DNA of 64,000 bases, taken from NCBI GenBank assembly GCA_031002005.1, contig JARYHS010008074.1, positions 274,165,930 to 274,229,929 on the forward strand. The letters run 5' to 3'. Both the position numbers and the translations under genes were made by a program. This document shows, piece by piece, positions 32,311 to 43,849 of this stretch. The notes beneath the pieces were generated by a model. It had not been told where the DNA came from. It saw only the letters and a program-made list of their open reading frames with translations, and made no database searches. How positions within the stretch are numbered: the first letter of the stretch is position 1; each line of letters opens with the position of its first letter. The DNA comes from Vandiemenella viatica (Eukaryota > Arthropoda > Insecta > Orthoptera > Morabidae).

Positions 32311-33572
32311 TTCCACGTAGATAGAAATTTTGTAAGTTTTAGTCAATAAATGGAGCATATGTGGACTTCATTCTTGACATAAACTAATTTGGCATTTTCT
32401 CTTATTTCTTCTGATTTAATTAAACATGTAGAGTTCAGAAAGCTAGAGGATTAGAAAATAATAAATTGTGTATTCGTAAGACGGTCAGTGTGCTATACCA
32501 GACCTGAGATTGCTTATTTTTACTCGTGTAGTCGTTTGGATTTTTTTTTTTTAATAGTACCATTTGCTACCATGACTTATTGTTTTGCGATCCTGTATTT
32601 TGGCAGTTGTCTGTATAGACAAGCATTTGTCGGGCAGATTCTTGTAAACATTTTAATATATACCCTGAATCTCCCAGATTAATGTGGGTAACAGAAGATG
32701 CTTCCAAGAAAACTAATTTCCACTGCAAGCATTTCAGTATGCAAGAAAATTCGTATAATACAGCCAGTTTTCGAAGTTTTCTTTCTTTCCACTATTTCAT
32801 TTGAGATCTTTTTTTGATAAAAGCTAACTTGACTTTTCAAAAATTCGTAAAAAATTAAAAAAATGTGCCTCACATATAATAAAAGAGTCTATGTATTTGA
32901 TTTGTTTTTTAAAATAAATGAGTTTGGAGCTTTGCTAGTAAGAGGAGGAATCAACTTTAAAAAAACACAACAAGAAGCAAACAAACATTATCTTTATGAG
33001 AAATCTATTTACAAATATAATAAGATAGTAACTGGAAAAAGTCTCTAAATTTATGGTAACTTTTAAAGAAATGAGTTTGATGTATTTTTCGTAAGCTATA
33101 GAGAAGGAGTCAACTGTTTTCAAAACTTTTATCTGTTCGTTTCTTTGAATGAATGAAATTCCTGCAGAAAAAACTTTTGATGGGAGTTTGAATAATGTGC
33201 AGCCCCAGGTCCCGAGGGTACTATAAGGTATGTTTCATTTAGTTGCAACGGTACTCACAAATTAGTTTTCACTTCTCGCAATCGAAATGTTCATCGTGAC
33301 TTCAGCTTACTAGGGGCATCGTATTATTCCGAGACATGATGTTTCAGTTTGTTCATACAAAAGAGAGCCGTGGGTCATGTAGTTCTAGATGTTTATTTGA
33401 GAGGGAGTGCTGTACATCAACAATCCGCGAAAACAAAGCGCGGGCAGCAGCTAGTTGCTAATAAAACCATAAATTCAATTTATCTTTCTGCAATACACCT
33501 TGCGATTATTAACGCAATGTAGTGCCAATAATAAAGAAGGCTGGAAATCATCTTTCTTGTACAATAGCCGAG
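32311..33572. other. AT-rich spacer
   Basis: Only short frames without recognisable domains (for example 32488-32682 and 32679-32873). No repeat identified. Confidence 0.5.
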
Positions 33573-33580
33573 GTCTAAAA

Positions 33581-33811
33581 ACGGAGCGTGATGGATGAGC
33601 TCTGGGCTTCATTCGGGAGGACGTGGCTTCAAATCACCGCCCGGGCATCCAGATTAGGGTTTTCCATGGTTTCCCCAAATCACTCCTGGCGAATGCCAGG
33701 AAGCTTCCTTCAAAAGGTCATGGCCGAACTCCTTCCCATTCCTTGCTCCCGATCCTTTACCGCCTCTAATAATCTCAACGTCGACGAGGCGTAAAGCCAA
33801 AAGCAAAAAAA
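33581..33811 (+). repeat. SINE-A (tail type 2) with 8-bp target duplication
   Basis: Plus-strand copy flanked by GTCTAAAA (33573-33580 and 33812-33819). The head starts ACGGAGCGTGATGG. GGGTTTTCCATGGTTTCCCC and the complement of the GAATTCGGCCATGG block are preserved. The tail is CAACGTCGACGAGGCGTAAAG followed by A-rich sequence. This exact flank defines the family limits. Confidence 0.88.
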
Positions 33812-33819
33812 GTCTAAAA

Positions 33820-34439
33820 GATCAATAGAAGTAACTTACTGAAAGTTGTAGTTAGTTAATGGCACATTCTTCGATACTGTTAATGAATGATAGCTTCGCT
33901 CAATCGGAAAACTCCTATAATAATCATATGATTTCACTAAACTTGCTCGATTTAAAAAGTTTGTCAACTTTCGACAGTAGTATATGTTTGTGTGTGTTTA
34001 TCCGTACACACAAAAAAAAGTAGATTCATACATCTGTCAACGGTTGCATCTAATTACACGTTTATGTAAGTGAAATAATTACATGCTATTGCAATAACTT
34101 CCACATCAGAGGGGCCAACTAGCCACCGAATTTAAGTGCGTGGCATTTATTAATGTTCTACCCGCATATGTGTAAGTAATTTGTGAACGTAGAAATTAAG
34201 CGTTAGTGCAAACCGAATTGCGAATAATGTTAAAATTCGTGATAGTTGCAACACCTCCGAACATGCATATTGTTGATAGGTTGTCTGTACTATGATTAGG
34301 TTAGAAAGGAAAGACTTCCTACGATAGTTCATGATACGTTGAAAATTATGTTTCGGCTATATTATGACTCGTGCCTGCTTTTAGAAAACAATTTTATGAT
34401 ACCATTCAAATATTTCTCCAAGAATTTTTAAGTGTTTAA
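33820..34439. other. Unassigned spacer
   Basis: No recognised element or gene. Confidence 0.5.
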
Positions 34440-35330
34440 ATTTTTGTTATTATTATTATTTTATTTTATTGCGGTGTAACAAACAAGCTCCAGCGTCAAT
34501 CTCTATACACCCATAGTTTTGCGTTTCATGAAAATTTATTTTAAATTCCTTCACTGTTTCATTTAAATTGTTTAACATTTCTCTTAGTAATTTATTAGGA
34601 TCCCTGATTCCCTCATCTACAGAAAGAAATTCTCCCACTGCCTTACTCATGAAATTCACGTAGTGCTCCTAATTCTTTTAACATTACGCACCCAAGTCTT
34701 ATCACCATAAATGTTTTATACGCACCAAGCACTCTCCACCCTCCTCCTATCTTGCAATAACTCTTAGTCCGGTTACTTTATCATATCAGTTACTGATTGT
34801 GTTCTGCAGCAATATTCACAAACAAATGTTACTGCCCTCCTTTAGATACATTCACTAACGTGGGTCCCATATTACACCAACACATTCAAGCAATGGTCTA
34901 ACCAAACTTCTGAATCCCAGATCTCTCACTTCCTGCGCACATACCTCTTAATCCTTTCAGTAAATGTAACATTCTGAAACCGCACCCTACAACCGGCCCA
35001 GTGCGTCTGATCAACTTAATTTATTATCAAAATGTACACCAAGATAAGTACGCTTTTTTTTCAACACGCAATCCCCACTCCACCTTATAATTTCATAAAA
35101 TCATTAAATTCTTTTATCTTCCTAATAGGCTGATTCTTCTTGTTATTTTCTCTTCAATCCTAGCTGACTTACCCAGCTAGATATTCTATCCAGGAGATCT
35201 AGCAATTAGCCAAGTAAGTCTCTTTTTCATCATCCACGTCTGCTTTTACCATACTTACTACCATTTTACGGCTCACTCTGTGAGATACCTTGGAGCAATA
35301 ATACACAACATAATTACCATGAGCAGCACA
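34440..35330 (-). pseudogene. LINE family J, RT thumb to 3' end (copy 2)
   Basis: The longest copy of this family. Minus-strand pieces in order: KRTYLGVHFDNKLS (about 35025-35070), then DLGFRSLVRPLLECVGVIWD (34860-34925), matching the LVRPiLEYg...WDPy block that follows the catalytic RT domain in jockey/CR1-like elements. Last come VGEFLSVDEGIRDPNKLLRE and MLNNLNETVKEFKINF (34535-34645). The protein end at 34456 is followed by an A/T-rich tail (TTATTATTATTTTATTTTA). Stops separate the pieces. GGAGC of the 3' hairpin is kept near 34485. Confidence 0.72.
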
Positions 35331-36580
35331 AATCCACATCTATGCTCTACGATAAATTGTCTCTATACACAAAATTTATGAAGGGATCATATAGATACTG
35401 ACTACGAGAGAAAAAAAGCCTGAGCTACCGATATAATATTACAGACTTACGCACGCTATCCGTCTGTCAGTTACCGTTCAGTTAGTTTTTAAAAATTCAT
35501 GACTAAATATGTTATTTATCGCGAGGAAAGTATTATATGTCCTTCCTAATGATACATAACACGTATTTCCTAGCCAACTTTAATCAAGGTCGGTTTAGCA
35601 GTTTAGTCGTGAAAATTGAAAACGTAACAAACAGACAGAGAGACAGAGTTACTTGCGTATTTATAATATTGGTTTTCTTCTGGTTTTTGAGCTTACTAAT
35701 TTTTCTCATAATATCGAAAGAATTTATTTCTACTTTCCAAGTATGCTCATTACTTTCTACGTGAGGAAGATATTGCTCTTATTTTTCACTTCCCATTCCT
35801 GGATGATAATCCCTAATAGTCTGCTTAAACCAATTACTTAATATCTCTGCCTTTTTCATTAAGTTCTTCCCCTTCGATTACTAAATGAGGAAGGAATAAT
35901 CGTTGGCCGGTGCGAGCATGGAGCCCTGTTGTTAGTCCACTACAATGACGGCAGTATAGCCGCATTTTTGAGCGGCTGCTGCGTGAGACCCCCGGCTCGC
36001 CACGCAGCGTGGGGTGACGCGTATTGGCAAACAGCTACTGTTCAGCTGTCAAGAGAGGGCGATGTTTAACGACAACACCCTCTCCGGCTCATATGAAAAA
36101 CGGGCCAACTTGATGGCTCGCGTTCGGCAGGATTTTGGACAGCTTTCAAAAATCACTTCAACTTAATCTGAAGATAGGCCTATGAACAACAGAGTTTTGC
36201 GTTCTTATTAATGACTAAAGCCTGAGTGCAATGTCGAGTTAGAAGAGCAGGAAATTATTGCGAGGTTGGTTCATGTACCAGTCTGTAGACTATATTGATT
36301 ATACAAAATAAGGTGTTTGTCAGAGACAAGGACAGGTTAAGGTCGTGTGAAAGTTTCGATAGTGACAGGTATTCGACGAGAGAGCATATCCACAGTAGGC
36401 TAATATGACGTTGTGACACTGAAATCCACCTCACGGTCACAGTATTGGAACAAGCTTCTACAAAGTTATGAATTCAGTGTGGAACGTAGTTTTCTGTAAC
36501 AAATTCTGGAACCAAGTGATTTTTCTCCTAGTAATAATACTGAGTTTAACATAGTGCATGAACAATTCCGTTAAAATCAT
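35331..36580. other. Spacer with a CpG-rich block
   Basis: 35905-36165 is GC- and CpG-rich (GGCTGCTGCGTGAGACCC, CACGCAGCGTGGGGTGACGC) without a usable frame. It could be a small CpG island or an old repeat. The rest is unassigned. Confidence 0.45.
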
Positions 36581-36581
36581 C

Positions 36582-37075
36582 GGTCTGATCAGTGATTAAG
36601 GCCTCTGATTTGGGATCAAAATATTCCCCATGCGAATTCCTATCTTGGTTGGGATTTTCAAAGACCCTTAACCCATCCTTCGTCTCTCGGAAAACTTGAT
36701 TTCTCTATGTTCGGTACACTAAAGTACAATTGGTGAATTGTTATATCAGGGGCGGATCCAGGATCTTGCTTTGGGGGGGGGGGGGGTTGAGTCGGGCAAA
36801 AGGTAGTATTCATAGTCCCCTCGAGCCTGGAATCCGTAGAGCTAAAAAAAAGAAAAAAAAAAGAGGTCTCCAAAGTTACAATTTCGAAGGTGGCCCTAGA
36901 TACTTTTGGGGGGAGGGGCTTGAGCCCCCTAGCCCCCCCCCCCTGGATCCTCCCCAATGTATATCCCCTGTTTCCGGTAGGATAACTTAGTTATGATGTG
37001 CGATTACGATAGAGACGTATTGCATAGCCGGTGAGAAACTCTGTAATCGAATCACAAAGTCCACACGAAATTACT
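36582..37075 (+). repeat. SINE-B, diverged, split by a MITE
   Basis: The first half (36582-36738) keeps GATCAGTGATTAAGGCCTCTGA, GATTGGGATTTTCAAAGACC-like blocks of the family. The second half (36965-37075) keeps CCCCTGTTTCCGGTAGGATA and CACACGAAATTACTATT. The two halves align to the uninterrupted copy at 18177-18475, with 36747-36957 as an extra insert. Confidence 0.75.
36747..36957. mobile_element. hAT-type MITE, 211 bp, in SINE-B
   Basis: Inverted ends CAGGGGCGGATCCAGG and TTGGGGAGGATCCAGG (read inward). A poly-G run (about 36773-36787) follows the left end and a C-rich run (36933-36942) lies inside the right end. The flanks TGTTATAT (36739-36746) and TGTATATC (36958-36965) are compatible with an 8-bp duplication with one indel. 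Non-coding. The CAGGGGCGGATCCAGG terminus is common among invertebrate hAT-like elements. Confidence 0.75.
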
Positions 37076-37204
37076 ATTACTTACGTCACAAATCCTACAT
37101 TCAAAACTTTAGCTTCAGCAGCATTTAGATGCCGCATTTTATTTGTTTGAACCTTAACTCTTACATGTTACTGGCAATGTTCAAATAAACAGGACACTTT
37201 TACT

Positions 37205-37432
37205 TTGCTTATTGCTTTACGCCTCGTCGACGTCGAGATCATAGACGGAAAAGTATGGGGGGCAAGGAACGGGAAGGAATTCGGCCATGAACTTCTAAAG
37301 GAAGCATCCCAGCATTCGCCTGGAGTGATTTGGGGAAACCATGGAAAACCCAAATCTGGATGCCTGGACGGAGATTGGAACCAACGTCTTCCCGAATTCG
37401 AGGCCAGAGCGTTACCGCTCACCCACCACGCA
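37205..37432 (-). repeat. SINE-A (tail type 2)
   Basis: Antisense copy with the full set of blocks: CGCCTCGTCGACGTCGAG tail, GGAAGGAATTCGGCCATG, CCTGGAGTGATTTGGGG, CCATGGAAAACCC and the tRNA-like head ending at about 37432. Moderately diverged. Confidence 0.85.
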
Positions 37433-37794
37433 AATGAAAATCTACTAATATATACACTTTAGAAGTGCGAATAAAGAAGAAATTTATTTAAAATCTCGCC
37501 TTTACAACCAGAGTTATCTTGTTTAAATAAATTTTCTATAAGTAAACGAATTGATTTACACAAATATCAGCCTAGGGATGGTTAAAAATTGCTCGAAAAA
37601 ACTGCCATATTTCACACTAAGCATAGAAGGAAAACATAACTTTCATTCGAGATGATATTACTGTTTTAATGCTTTGTAATTTTCTGCCCCGTTACTTTAT
37701 AAAAATTCTGGAAATAACAGGTCTGAATCAAGAGTTTTAAAGCTTGAATAGGAAAACGAAATTGCTGTAGGACTAAAAACTCTTAATAATGGAT
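37433..37794. other. AT-rich spacer between SINEs
   Basis: Nothing recognised. Confidence 0.5.
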
Positions 37795-38015
37795 TTTGTC
37801 TTTGTTGGAACTTCTTGTCGATGACGAGGTCATTAGAGCAGGAAGAGGACGGTGGAAAAAAGAACGGGGAGGAAGTCAGGCATGGCATTTATGAAGAAAC
37901 ATTCCCGGTATTCCCGTTCGAGTGATTTCGGGAAAGCATAGAAAAGGAAATTCGCGATTGCTAGACCAGTTATCGAACCGGCGTACTCTCAACTTTACTG
38001 CTCAGTGTGGACATG
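37795..38015 (-). repeat. SINE-A (tail type 2), strongly diverged
   Basis: Antisense; order of blocks kept (GTCGATGACGAGGTCATTAG, GGGGAGGAAGTCAGGCATGG, GTTCGAGTGATTTCGGGAAA, B-box-like TATCGAACC), each with several substitutions. Older than the type 1 copies by this measure. Confidence 0.7.
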
Positions 38016-38259
38016 TAAGCTCCATTCAGATCGGATCTTTATCATTAAGCTTTAACTGTTCATAATAATCGATAGTAGGCAAACTCAATGCATGAGACAG
38101 TCAAATCTATCGCACTTCAGAAAGGCAGTAAATATGGACATTTGTTGAAACCTCAAATGAAAAGTTATAATGAGACATTTCCTTATGATAAAGGAGCTGA
38201 AATGGGATTCATTGCAAGACAGGAGGAGGATGAGGAGGGTCATGGCAAGATATTGGAGT
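38016..38259. other. Unassigned spacer
   Basis: No element recognised; may include decayed 5' part of the following LINE fragment. Confidence 0.4.
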
Positions 38260-38555
38260 AGGTATGAAAAGTAGTGCATGGAACGGAAAAGATGACCATG
38301 ACCACAAGCTGGCACTCGATTTAAGGTACAAGGGTGTGGGAAGATTCTCTTTTTTAGGTAAGGGTGTCAGGGATTGGAATGAGTTATTAAGAGAAATGAT
38401 GAATAATTTACCGAAAACGTTAAAAAATTTAAAGATAAAATTTGTAGAGGGCAAATGTAGGTGGCTGCAGGATAGGGGGAAGATGGGGGTGTAGGGAAAT
38501 CGCCACCGGAGCCTGTGCTCCATTGGAATTAAATTAAATTAAATTAGAAATATTT
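38260..38555 (+). pseudogene. LINE family J, 3' end (copy 3)
   Basis: An open frame 38264-38494 (76 aa) ends the ORF2: LDLRYKGVGRFSFLGKGVRD then WNELLREMMNNLPKTLKNLK. This is the GkFSF..r.v.dWN.LP..v....s...Fk pattern of jockey/CR1-like C-termini. The stop is at 38492. The 3' UTR ends with the hairpin GGAGC-CTGT-GCTCC (38507-38520) and an ATTAA repeat tail (38527-38547). This frame is uninterrupted, so it is the best-preserved 3' end of the family in the window. Confidence 0.75.
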
Positions 38556-39345
38556 AAAAATCTGGCAGGTTTACATGGTTTTAGGGTTATTAATATTTTA
38601 AGTCTTCAGTCGTATATGGTGCATGTAAAAATGAAAATCTTGGAAATATAAAATAATAAAAAGTAAGGTTTGATGGTTGGAGAAAAAAAAAGTAAGTTAT
38701 GGATTTTTTGAAATCTGTCCGACTTCAAGAATGGCTAGCTAATAATAACATTTTGGATTAATAGTTCTTAGCTGTAAGAATTTTCCTATCAACTGTTTGA
38801 TGATCCGTAATAGGGTATTTGCATATAGCAAAATTGATATTAAATATGTTAAATCTTTGGTGAAGTGATATCTGGTTTCGTATATGAGCTGTTCTTCACT
38901 AAACTGGGAATTACTTCGTCAATAGCTAAGTTTTGCTGACTACATTAGTTTAAAACTTTGAGTTATAGAGTAAGTAGGATTATTGTTAGTGAGACAAAAT
39001 ATTAATATTTTCAAATTAGTAACAGTACTTCAAAAATCGCCTGTTGTTGTTGTGTAATTCTCATTTCTTTTTCGCTAGTTTATTAATTAACATTTAATTG
39101 AAAACTTTATACTTAAATTGAAGACAGCAATATTAATGTTTGGTGTATTTTCTTTAACATCTTAAATTCTTCTAAGACTTAATAAGTAAGTATTTTAGAT
39201 TTCGATTGCTACCGAAACATATTGTAGACTTTTGTTCTGTCTGTAATATAATAATTTTTTTACTTCTTTCAGTTGGTATTAAAGCATAACAATCTGTTAA
39301 TAATAAAATAAACAAATAAATATTCTTATACATATATAAAGAGAC
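38556..39345. other. AT-rich spacer
   Basis: No element or gene recognised. Confidence 0.5.
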
Positions 39346-39676
39346 GTGTGTGTCCCTATATTTCACTTCGCAGTGACAACTACCTAACACAGACCACTGG
39401 TATTTGTGTGTGTAGCCTGGAGTCACCATCGTTTACTGTGTGGGGGTGTGGGAGTTAAGATGGTTGAAAGTGGTCGACACAGGGAATGTTCATATTTCGA
39501 CCACAGATGTGTGTGCCCCTATATTTTGAAGTCACACTTAACTAATGCAGAGGTAGTAAGCCTGGAGTCTCCCGCGATGTACTATTTTAACTGCATGACG
39601 GTTGGTGTGGGGGTGTGTGAGATACGGTGGTTGAAAGTGGTCAACCGAGGGCATTTATCTTATTTCGACCAAAGTG
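39346..39676 (+). repeat. Tandem duplication, two units of about 163 bp
   Basis: Unit 1 starts at 39346 and unit 2 at 39509. Both begin GTGTGTG(T/C)CCCTATATTT and both contain AGCCTGGAGTC. They share GTGTGGGGGTGTG and GGTTGAAAGTGGTC and end with TATTTCGACCA. Divergence is considerable (about 25-30 percent by eye), so the duplication is old. The G/T-rich composition contrasts with the AT-rich surroundings. Frames inside (for example 39406-39708) are not gene-like. Confidence 0.8.
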
Positions 39677-41227
39677 ATCTAAAAAAAACCTTTTGTAATC
39701 TTCTATAATATATTAGAATGTTATTAAATGTAAAAAATGTTCTAGAAAGTTCCTGAATAATGTTCTACAATGAGTCACATTTTTTAGCTATTTAACAAGT
39801 ATAAATAAAATATAAATAATTTATATGCATCATATTTAGTGTGTAAAACGATTTTGACGAGAACTTCACTGTTGGGTTGCTGAATTGGCATGTTACTTTT
39901 TACTACTGGAATATTTAAGGTTCTGTGCAAAAACATAAAAACGTCAAAATACTTGACTACCCCGAACGAAGTTGTGGGCACCAGTTAGTAGTAAATAAGT
40001 GACTATTGTTATTCACATTAGGAATGACCTCAATAGTAATGACTTACACAACGTAGAACTCTGAGTTTTTCGAATTGTAAAACTAGTATTTTCTAACTGC
40101 TGGATTTAAACTTTTCACAACCAAGCAACGAGACCGCTCATCTCAGTGCTGAAAGATTGCGTATCTGAAAGTGAGATTTTAATTTCAGTTACTGCCAAGC
40201 TCAATCTGATCAAACAAATCGAAGTAGTATTGAGATGGAAATAAGGTAAAATAATAATAATAATTTCTTTCCTCTAACTAGGCTGACGTCATATTATTGA
40301 TTCGTCTGGTTACTGATTACGTTTGATTTTCTGGGATGGTGTTATAACACAATTGACAGATACTAAAATCACCATTAAAGGTCAGTAGACCCCGGGCCTC
40401 AGATCATATGAATCCCCAGTTAGGTTTTCTTTGAGTGACACGTTGTAGAAAGAAAAAAAAATCCTGAACTTCAACAGAATTTGGTAAGGAGTTCTATCGT
40501 TTTGATAGTCTCAAGCTGAAGAAGTGGAGTTTGATTCAGTCAGGTTTCTACCAAAGTAATTCGCTCGATGTCCGTGAATGACGTTTATATATCCCGTGCC
40601 GCTCTCGCACTTTTGATACTGAGCGGTTACTGGAGAAACTTGAGTCGATGTGTTGGGTTAATAGTGATTCAGGCCATGGTCAGAACTAGCAGATAGAAGG
40701 GTGGGCTGTGTTTTTTCCCGAGCTGACCTTGGTGTGGTGATGTATGGTGGAGCGGAACGCCCTCTACTTTTCACACTCTCGCCGCGGTGTATGGAGACAA
40801 TGTGTGCGCGTCCTTGAGCCAGTGGCCCAATAACACCCTCTGGACCACGGCCATTGTTTGGGGGTTCTCACAGACGAGAGCGAAAACTTGTCAAAACAGC
40901 GTCTTCGAGTGTGGTCGCGGACTCTTCTGTCGGCACAACGAAAGAAAGTAAAAACAGAGTCCCTGTTGTCAGAGGCTGTCTTGGAACCCCAGGCTGTCCC
41001 TTAAACAAGATGATTAGTTGCTTCGAGATGGCCAAAAGCGGCATATCCTGAGTGCGGGTATGTTCCACTATACAGGTCATCAACGATCTGTGTACAGTAA
41101 GTTCCTTTCATATGACATTTTAGTAGGTGCATTACGATAAACTGACCTTAAAATGTACAACCTGCCATCGCAGCTTAATAAAACTCGATTCAGGCATACA
41201 TAAAGATAGAAACAATTGTCATGGTTT
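39677..41227. other. Unassigned region with a CpG-rich block
   Basis: 40595-41070 is richer in G+C and CpG. It holds opposing short frames (40854-41051 plus, 40868-41083 minus), neither recognisable. The rest is AT-rich. Confidence 0.45.
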
Positions 41228-41418
41228 GAGAAATAACGCTCGACCCTAGCATTCGCGAGCACGCGGGTTCGAATTTCCATCCACTCATCCAGATTTCAGT
41301 AGCTTTGCGAAACTGCTCTACGCCAATGCCAGCAAAGTTCCCCTCCCCCCGCACAACGCTTTCCCGCCTCTAATGACTTCAACATCGAGATGACGTAAAG
41401 CCCTGAGAAAAAAAAAAA
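41228..41418 (+). repeat. SINE-A (tail type 2), diverged
   Basis: The head contains GCATTCGCGAGCACGCGGGT and TTCGAATTTCC (B box). The tail TTCAACATCGAGATGACGTAA is followed by poly-A (41407-41420). The central GAATTCGGCCATGG block is mostly lost. Confidence 0.7.
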
Positions 41419-41420
41419 AA

Positions 41421-43404
41421 ATTGTTACAGTTGAAATTTATAATGTCCGCAGTAAAATGCATTACAGACAAAAGAAAATTTTCAAACAGGACGCAATAAG
41501 ATGCTTCATATGTAATCACTAATTCATATGCGTAATGCAAAGGAACTTTATGGAGAGCCAAGTAGGAATTCCGGCCAGCATTATCATCACTATTTCGTGC
41601 AGACCTTACAATCAGCGTGAACTGAATACATGTTTAGGATTTAGGAAAAGAAATTAATTAAAGGTGATTCCGCTTTATTTATAAGGTAATGGTAAAAATA
41701 TCACTTAGGTTCAGAACATAACGTAAGCAAAGACACAGTATGTAGCCTACTTTTCCGAATGATGTAAGTAATTAATTATTTTAAAAAAAGTGTAGTGTTA
41801 TTTTCTTAGAGACAAATTTCTTAGAACGAAGTTGCTACTTTTATGGTGCAGTGAACAAAAAGATACCACAAAAAATTCGATTTCACTATGTCACTCAACT
41901 GAATATGGTCCATATTTACTTCTAATTTACACCTGCACAACACATGCATATGGATGAAGACAGGCAGTTTCGAAATTTAACTCATTTTTACTGTTATTAA
42001 CTATAGCCCACTGTCATGAAATTTACCATTCGTATTAGCTATTATTTTTCTTTATCAGATAAACTTTTATAAATACCGTTGCAAAATAGGTGACTGTGTT
42101 GCCTTGTAAAGGTAACAGTCTTTGTCAGATCGATAGTATATTCAAAAAATAACATTACAATCGAATTACTACCGTTATTATTACTGTATGTTATCGTTAG
42201 TCACCATTAACCGTATCTGCAAAATAAAGCAGTCATCCAATTATTCTGAAAATAAATGTTGGCATCTACAGCCGCATATTGCTGCATTTGCCACATTTTA
42301 ATCGAGTTATCTGAGGAATGTTCTGAAACTTAGCGGTGGTACAGTTTCATATTTCCTCTCTAGGCCTTGACAACTAGAATGGTAGTGGCAAGACTAGTGT
42401 CGCGTCCCGGCAGCTTGTTCCATGTTACTCATTTAACAGTATGCTGACAGAACATTACGACCATTCAGTTTCGGAGAAAATCCTTCTGCCTTCTGTCGGA
42501 AATTGAACCTCGGCCAAAAAACACCTTTCATCACATGGTTTAAACAATATGTAGTTCTTAAATATTACCTTACTACTAATAATTTTTACAATGTCCAGGT
42601 ACATGGAACTAATCTATATGATAATTGTATCACTTGTGTCTTTATATTCCTAATATACTATATTGATTATTGTTTATACACAAACATGTATATATTGTCC
42701 ATTAGATCTTAAGTCACTGTAAATAACCATAATGTAAGACTTGAAGCCCACACACAAGTTTCACCTTATGTGGGATTCACAATATAGCCTTGTAATACTA
42801 AATACCACATTAAAATTGTATAATTGTTCTTTGTGAATAAAAAATCAATAAATAAAAAAAAATATTGCCGCATCAAAGTAAACAAATATTCATCCTGAAA
42901 CCGAAATTGGATCTCGATTCCTTAAAATGAATTCATATAGCCTTCTAAATATAAAAAGAATGTAGAGACAGCCATAGAAACTTCTTAAAGAGAAAAATAC
43001 ATATATACCTACAGTATTATAACCTTGCTGTACAGACCAAAATGTGTTAGTACTTTCTTAAATAAACCGTTAATGAAATGTCGACAAATTACTCTTAGCA
43101 TCAGCTGAAACAAATTACTTCGGCACTGACGTTCTGAAAAGCTGGAGGGGTAAAGTCAATTATAAAAAAGAAAATGAAAAATATTTTCTGTGTAAAACGT
43201 GGCAGAAACATCATAGCGTTTGATAGTCCAGAAGTTCGATTGCATAGAAGGAATTCTCAGCTTGTGGAATAGTTCGCCTGCTCTCATGCCGTGCTAATTT
43301 CCTCATACTCAAACATATTGTTTCCGTCTTTATTTGCGTATTATGGCGTTTGCCTTGTTTTGTATATATTTAATAGAAATTGCTCACACGATATTTTTGG
43401 GGGG
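41421..43404. other. AT-rich region, possible retroposed 3' end at its right side
   Basis: 42690-42860 ends with GTGAATAAAAAATCAATAAATA and a poly-A run, reminiscent of a processed 3' end or LINE tail, but no coding sequence upstream is recognisable. The remainder is unassigned. Confidence 0.4.
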
Positions 43405-43500
43405 GCTTTATTGGTCGACGAGGTCATCAGGACTTGGAAGGGACAGAGGTAAGATACGGGATGGAATTCGGTTGACCCTGGGAAACACCGGTTTCAAGGT
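43405..43500 (-). repeat. SINE-A tail fragment (type 2)
   Basis: Only GTCGACGAGGTCATCAGGAC and GGATGGAATTCGG from the 3' half are preserved; the tRNA head is absent. Confidence 0.55.
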
Positions 43501-43746
43501 AGGATTACAATTTAAAATTTCTACGTCTAATTTAATTAGGATATCTATCAAAGAATTTTGAGAAGAGTGTTAACATTGTGTGTGTAATTACGTTAAAAAA
43601 AAATTCATAACTTTTTTTGTTTTCTTGGCTTCTGTGCTAGTATGGACTTCATCTCTCCATTTATTAAAAGTAAATGTTAGTTTTAATGTGAAATTAACTA
43701 TGAAGTATGTGAGACTGGAGGTTTTCTCGGCGTTGAATGTGAATAT

Positions 43747-43846
43747 AATCCTCTCGGGTAAGTAGCCAAGTGACTTGACATTGGCGGCAGAGTTCATGAC
43801 CGCTGAAATGTCAATGGACTCACTCCGCTAGTTACCCGAGAGGATT
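43747..43846. repeat. Small fold-back element, about 100 bp
   Basis: Terminal arms AATCCTCTCGGGTAA (43747-43761) and TTACCCGAGAGGATT (43832-43846) are perfect inverses. A second inner pair (TGACATT / AATGTCA) extends the fold. Non-coding. It could be a minimal MITE. Confidence 0.75.
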
Positions 43847-43849
43847 TTA

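Noticed and set aside
39346..39676. CRISPR-like or satellite array
   Set aside because: Only two diverged 163-bp units, no regular short repeats and spacers, and the context is eukaryotic.
42690..42860. Host gene 3' UTR
   Set aside because: AATAAA-like and poly-A signals are present, but the run of A looks genomic and no coding exon was found upstream.
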